The position numbers and the translations under genes are program-made. From Azoarcus taiwanensis (GTDB lineage: Bacteria; Pseudomonadota; Gammaproteobacteria; Burkholderiales; Rhodocyclaceae): a stretch of 45,805 nucleotides of DNA. The stretch lies in the NCBI RefSeq assembly GCF_012910885.1, contig NZ_WTVM01000015.1, positions 1-45,805 on the forward strand, in the 5' to 3' direction. Numbering within the stretch: the stretch's first letter is position 1; each line of letters begins with the position of its first letter. Of this stretch, positions 43,143 through 45,805 are shown one piece after another. Below the pieces are notes generated by a model. It had not been told where the DNA came from. It did not search any database and worked only from the letters and a program-made list of their open reading frames with translations.

Positions 43143-44438
43143 TCAGTGCTCGATCCCCTGAGCCTCCGCCGCGACCGCGCGGCGCATGCGGCGCAGGCCG
43201 ATGAATACCAGGCCCGCTATGACAGGGATGGATGCAGCCGTGACCAGCTCCGGGGTGAGCGGGGTTATCCAGTCCTTCGCGCCCTTGGCGAGGTAATTTA
43301 CCAGTTGCGAGCCGTAGTAGGTGATCGCGACGATGGAGAGGCCCTCCACCGTCTCCTGCAGGCGGAGCTGGAGCTTGGCGCGCCGGTTCATCTGTTCCAG
43401 CAACGCCTGATTCTGTCGCTCGAGCTCGATATCCACCCGGGTTCTCAGAAGCTGCGAATTGCGGGCGATCCGCCCCGAGAGCTCCTCCTGCCGGCGGGAC
43501 ATGGTTTCGCAGGTGGACATGGCCGGTGCGAGCCTGCGCTCCATGAACTCGCGGATCGGCGAGAAGCCGGCCACCCGCAACTCACGCAATTCGTCGATGC
43601 GCTGGCGCACCAGACGGTAGTAGGCGGCTGCGGCGCCGAAGCGATACGTCGTGCGTGCCACCGAGCGCTCGACGTCTGCCGCAAGCCGGGTCAGGCGACC
43701 CAGCACCTTTCGTTCATCCTCGGAACTGCGGGCTTCGCCGATGCTGTCCATGAGATCGGCGAGTTCAGTCTCGGCCTGCGACACCAGGCGACCGACTTCC
43801 TTGGCAACCGGAAACGCGAGCAACGCCATCGTGCGGTAGGTTTCGATCTCCAGCAGGCGTTGCACCGTGCGTCCGGCCTGTCGAGGTGTGAGTGACACGT
43901 CGAGTAGTGTGAAGCGGGAGAAACCATCATGCAGATGAAAATCGGTAAGAACCCATCCCGCACCGTCGCTGATGCGGGACACGATCTGGCTGGCGGCATC
44001 GGTGGAGAGATGCGCCAGCATCGCCTGCGCCGCCTCATCGTCTGCCTTGCGGGCTTCGACCTGGCTCGCAACGATCAGGCGGCCGGGAATCGCCTTGCGC
44101 CAGGTCGTCGGCACGGACAGAAGTGCGTCGTTCTCCGAAAGTGAGGTGGCTTCGTCTCGCCGAAAGAAGGCATAACTCGAGAACTCACTGTGGCGCTCCC
44201 ACTTGAGGCGGAATTCCGGCGCCTCGATCATCAGATGGACCGCCTCGTCGAAGGGTTCGGCCAGTCCAAGCTGTTGAGCCAGGAGGCGGAGGTGCGCGAT
44301 CTCACCGTCCGCGCTGCCGTTCTCGTGCAGAAAGGCCAGGTAGGCCACTCGCTCCGGCGGTTGCAGGGCTACCGGCGGCCGCGCATGGACTTCGTCGTTG
44401 AGCGTTCTGCGCAGCGGATGTTCTTCGAATAGGGACAT
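43143..44438 (-). CDS. DUF3422 family membrane protein
   Basis: A 431-aa protein from the ATG at 44438 (an ATG five codons upstream is also possible). It starts FEEHPLRRTLNDEVHARPP, the DUF3422 signature, has a central helical and coiled-coil region (about 225-375), and ends with two hydrophobic segments near 365-385 and 395-418, with a basic RRMRRAV tail. It is probably anchored in the inner membrane by its C-terminus. Function unknown. It is divergent from the glycosyltransferase gene. Confidence 0.87.
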   Translation of the reverse strand: MSLFEEHPLRRTLNDEVHARPPVALQPPERVAYLAFLHENGSADGEIAHLRLLAQQLGLAEPFDEAVHLMIEAPEFRLKWERHSEFSSYAFFRRDEATSLSENDALLSVPTTWRKAIPGRLIVASQVEARKADDEAAQAMLAHLSTDAASQIVSRISDGAGWVLTDFHLHDGFSRFTLLDVSLTPRQAGRTVQRLLEIETYRTMALLAFPVAKEVGRLVSQAETELADLMDSIGEARSSEDERKVLGRLTRLAADVERSVARTTYRFGAAAAYYRLVRQRIDELRELRVAGFSPIREFMERRLAPAMSTCETMSRRQEELSGRIARNSQLLRTRVDIELERQNQALLEQMNRRAKLQLRLQETVEGLSIVAITYYGSQLVNYLAKGAKDWITPLTPELVTAASIPVIAGLVFIGLRRMRRAVAAEAQGIEH

Positions 44439-44536
44439 GGGCGAAACGAGCATGAGCCGAGGGGTGGAGGGGGTGCGGATAGGGACGTCGGCGCAGAATG
44501 GGCGGCCGTTGCGCCCCGAGCGCCATCGCCACGCCC

Positions 44537-44542
44537 TATAAT
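44537..44542 (+). promoter_or_regulatory. Possible -10 element for the glycosyltransferase operon
   Basis: A perfect TATAAT lies 57 bases before the ATG at 44599 in the divergent gap. No clear -35 element stands at the normal distance and no TG extension precedes it, so the call is tentative. Confidence 0.4.
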
Positions 44543-44598
44543 ACGCGTTTGCCTGCTTTGTGCGTGTGGCCGACTCGGCGCCGCCATTCGTTCTCGCC

Positions 44599-45369
44599 AT
44601 GACTCGATCAGATTCCGGAACTCCCGTGACCAGCCGCATGCCGGACTGCGGCGCCGACATCCTCCTATCGGTCGTGGTACCGGTCTTCAATGAAGAGGAC
44701 AACGTTCGTCCGCTGGCCGAGGAGATCCTGCTGGCATTCGAGCGCATCGATGGCGACTGCGAGCTCATCCTGGTGGATGACGCCAGCACCGATGGCACTG
44801 CTGACGTCTTGCGCCAGACGGCATCCGCAGTCTCCTGTCCGGTCTTTCACCGGCGGAATTGCGGCCAGAGTGCAGCGGTGGCGAGCGGCTTCAAGGTCGC
44901 GCGCGGCGAGTGGGTCGCCACGCTGGACGGCGACGGCCAGAACGATCCGGCTGACCTCCCTGCAATGCTGGCGCGCGCGATGCGCGAGCGCGTGGATTGC
45001 GTGACCGGTGTGCGGGCGAAGCGTCGGGACAACTTCGTGCGCAAGGTTTCCTCCCGCGTCGCCAACGGTTTTCGTGACTGGGTGACCGGCGACAAGGTCT
45101 CCGACAGCGGTTGCGGTATTCGGGTGGTGCGGCGTACGGCGCTTGCCGAAGTGCCAGTATTCAACGGCATGCACCGCTTTCTGCCGACCTTGCTGCGTGG
45201 CCAAGGCTACAAGGTTGTCGAGCAGCCGGTGAACCATCGCGAGCGCTTGCGTGGTGTGTCCAAGTACGGCGTTGGTAATCGCCTTTGGCGAGGCATCCGG
45301 GATTGTTTCGGGGTGCGCTGGTATCTGAAGCGCGCCGTGCCGGGAGACCGGATGGCCGGAAACCGCTGA
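44599..45369 (+). CDS. Family 2 glycosyltransferase
   Basis: A 256-aa GT-A fold enzyme with SVVVPVFNEEDNV at about 24-36, the nucleotide-binding LILVDDASTDGTADVL, and TLDGDGQNDPADLP carrying the metal-binding DxD-like motif. SGCGIRVVRR and SKYGVGNRLWRG are as in the DPM1/dolichol-phosphate-mannose-synthase-like group that uses polyprenyl phosphate acceptors. There are no C-terminal membrane helices, unlike ArnC/GtrB. The stop overlaps the ATG of the next, membrane-bound gene by one base. Sugar and acceptor are unknown. Confidence 0.9.
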   Translation: MTRSDSGTPVTSRMPDCGADILLSVVVPVFNEEDNVRPLAEEILLAFERIDGDCELILVDDASTDGTADVLRQTASAVSCPVFHRRNCGQSAAVASGFKVARGEWVATLDGDGQNDPADLPAMLARAMRERVDCVTGVRAKRRDNFVRKVSSRVANGFRDWVTGDKVSDSGCGIRVVRRTALAEVPVFNGMHRFLPTLLRGQGYKVVEQPVNHRERLRGVSKYGVGNRLWRGIRDCFGVRWYLKRAVPGDRMAGNR

Positions 45370-45805
45370 TGAGCCAAGAGCTCGAGCGCCAAGCAGAGGA
45401 CGACGGGCCGGACGAGGAGTCGCTCGAGCGAGCGCTGCCTGCGGTCGCTGCGGCAAGCTCGAGAAAGCTCATCGCCATCGTCGGCGTCGCGCTTGTCGTA
45501 TTCCTGATCATCCACTACACGCCGATCGGTGAGGCGCTCGACGCCCTCACCGATATGGACCGGACACTGCTCGCTGGTGGCGGCGGCAAGGCCGCGGCAT
45601 GGTTCGTGCTCATCACCGCGGGCTTGATGACCATCGGCATGCCACGGCTCGTGTTTTATGTGCTGGGCGGCGTGGCGTTCGGATTCTGGTTGGGCCTCGT
45701 GCTTGCATTGATCGGAAGCCTGATCGGCTCCTTCATCATGTTTCGTGCAGCACGTTGGGGTGGCCGAGACTGGCTGGTCGAGCGTTTCGGCAAGCATCGA
45801 TGTCT
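45369..45805 (+). CDS. VTT/DedA-type (TVP38/TMEM64-like) membrane protein, cut by the right edge
   Basis: The frame opens at the ATG overlapping the glycosyltransferase stop (TGATG) and is open to the window end, about 145 residues. A charged N-terminus (about 30 residues, rich in Glu/Asp) precedes a first membrane segment (KLIAIVGVALVVFLIIHY). Later comes IGMPRLVFYVLGGVAFGFW, then ALIGSLIGSFIMFRAARWGG, the pattern of the VTT (SNARE-associated) domain. Such proteins are linked to lipid flipping, for instance of polyprenyl phosphates, which would fit the coupled glycosyltransferase; that link is inference. Confidence 0.8.
   Translation, partial: MSQELERQAEDDGPDEESLERALPAVAAASSRKLIAIVGVALVVFLIIHYTPIGEALDALTDMDRTLLAGGGGKAAAWFVLITAGLMTIGMPRLVFYVLGGVAFGFWLGLVLALIGSLIGSFIMFRAARWGGRDWLVERFGKHRC

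Overview
The window looks like a chromosomal segment of a high-GC betaproteobacterium of the Rhodocyclales/Zoogloeaceae type (Azoarcus, Thauera or Aromatoleum-like). This rests on the protein families and on gene order, not on a database search. No rRNA, tRNA, CRISPR array, transposase or prophage gene was seen. Most of the window is conserved housekeeping sequence.

Region 1 (1-3.3 kb, minus strand) is the accessory part. A compact, overlapping operon encodes a Tat-exported 203-aa protein of unknown function, a PqqD-like small protein, an HPr-kinase-like P-loop protein and an NTP_transf_5-type nucleotidyltransferase-like protein. A further partial frame may run off the left edge. This matches the gene set I know by the name 'HPr-rel-A system', whose biochemistry is unknown to me. 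A good -24/-12 (sigma-54) promoter candidate lies upstream at 3099-3114. This cassette is the best candidate in the window for an undescribed system.

Region 2 (3.3-6.9 kb, minus strand) is argH, then a Ser/Thr protein kinase with a C-terminal cyclic-nucleotide-binding domain, then a fructosamine kinase. The protein kinase frame is broken by one in-frame TGA at codon 362, yet it reads on in frame to a stop that overlaps the next gene.

Region 3 (6.9-17.3 kb) is algZ-algR, convergent ppc, then hemC-hemD-hemX-hemY (tetrapyrrole synthesis) and convergent hemF. The argH/algZ/algR/hemC/hemD order resembles that of Pseudomonas.

Region 4 (16.4-26 kb, minus strand) runs amgK-murU, pepP-ubiH, dusB-fis, purH-purD and hemF. 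It covers cell-wall recycling, ubiquinone synthesis, tRNA modification with a nucleoid protein, and purine synthesis.

Region 5 (26.2-32 kb, plus strand) is the outer-membrane biogenesis operon lptD-surA-pdxA-rsmA. It is divergent from amgK-murU, so the two envelope units share one intergenic region.

Region 6 (32-42.8 kb) is mixed: a small DUF2892 membrane protein with a Crp/Fnr regulator, xth, a large GAF-PAS-GGDEF-EAL protein with a degenerate GGDEF motif, a periplasmic DUF4124-glutaredoxin-like protein coupled to prlC, a DUF2189 membrane protein, an MFS transporter and purC.

Region 7 (42.8 kb to the end) holds a roughly 190-nt nested palindrome in the only long non-coding gap, then a DUF3422 membrane protein and a divergent pair: a family 2 glycosyltransferase and a VTT/DedA-type membrane protein cut by the window edge.
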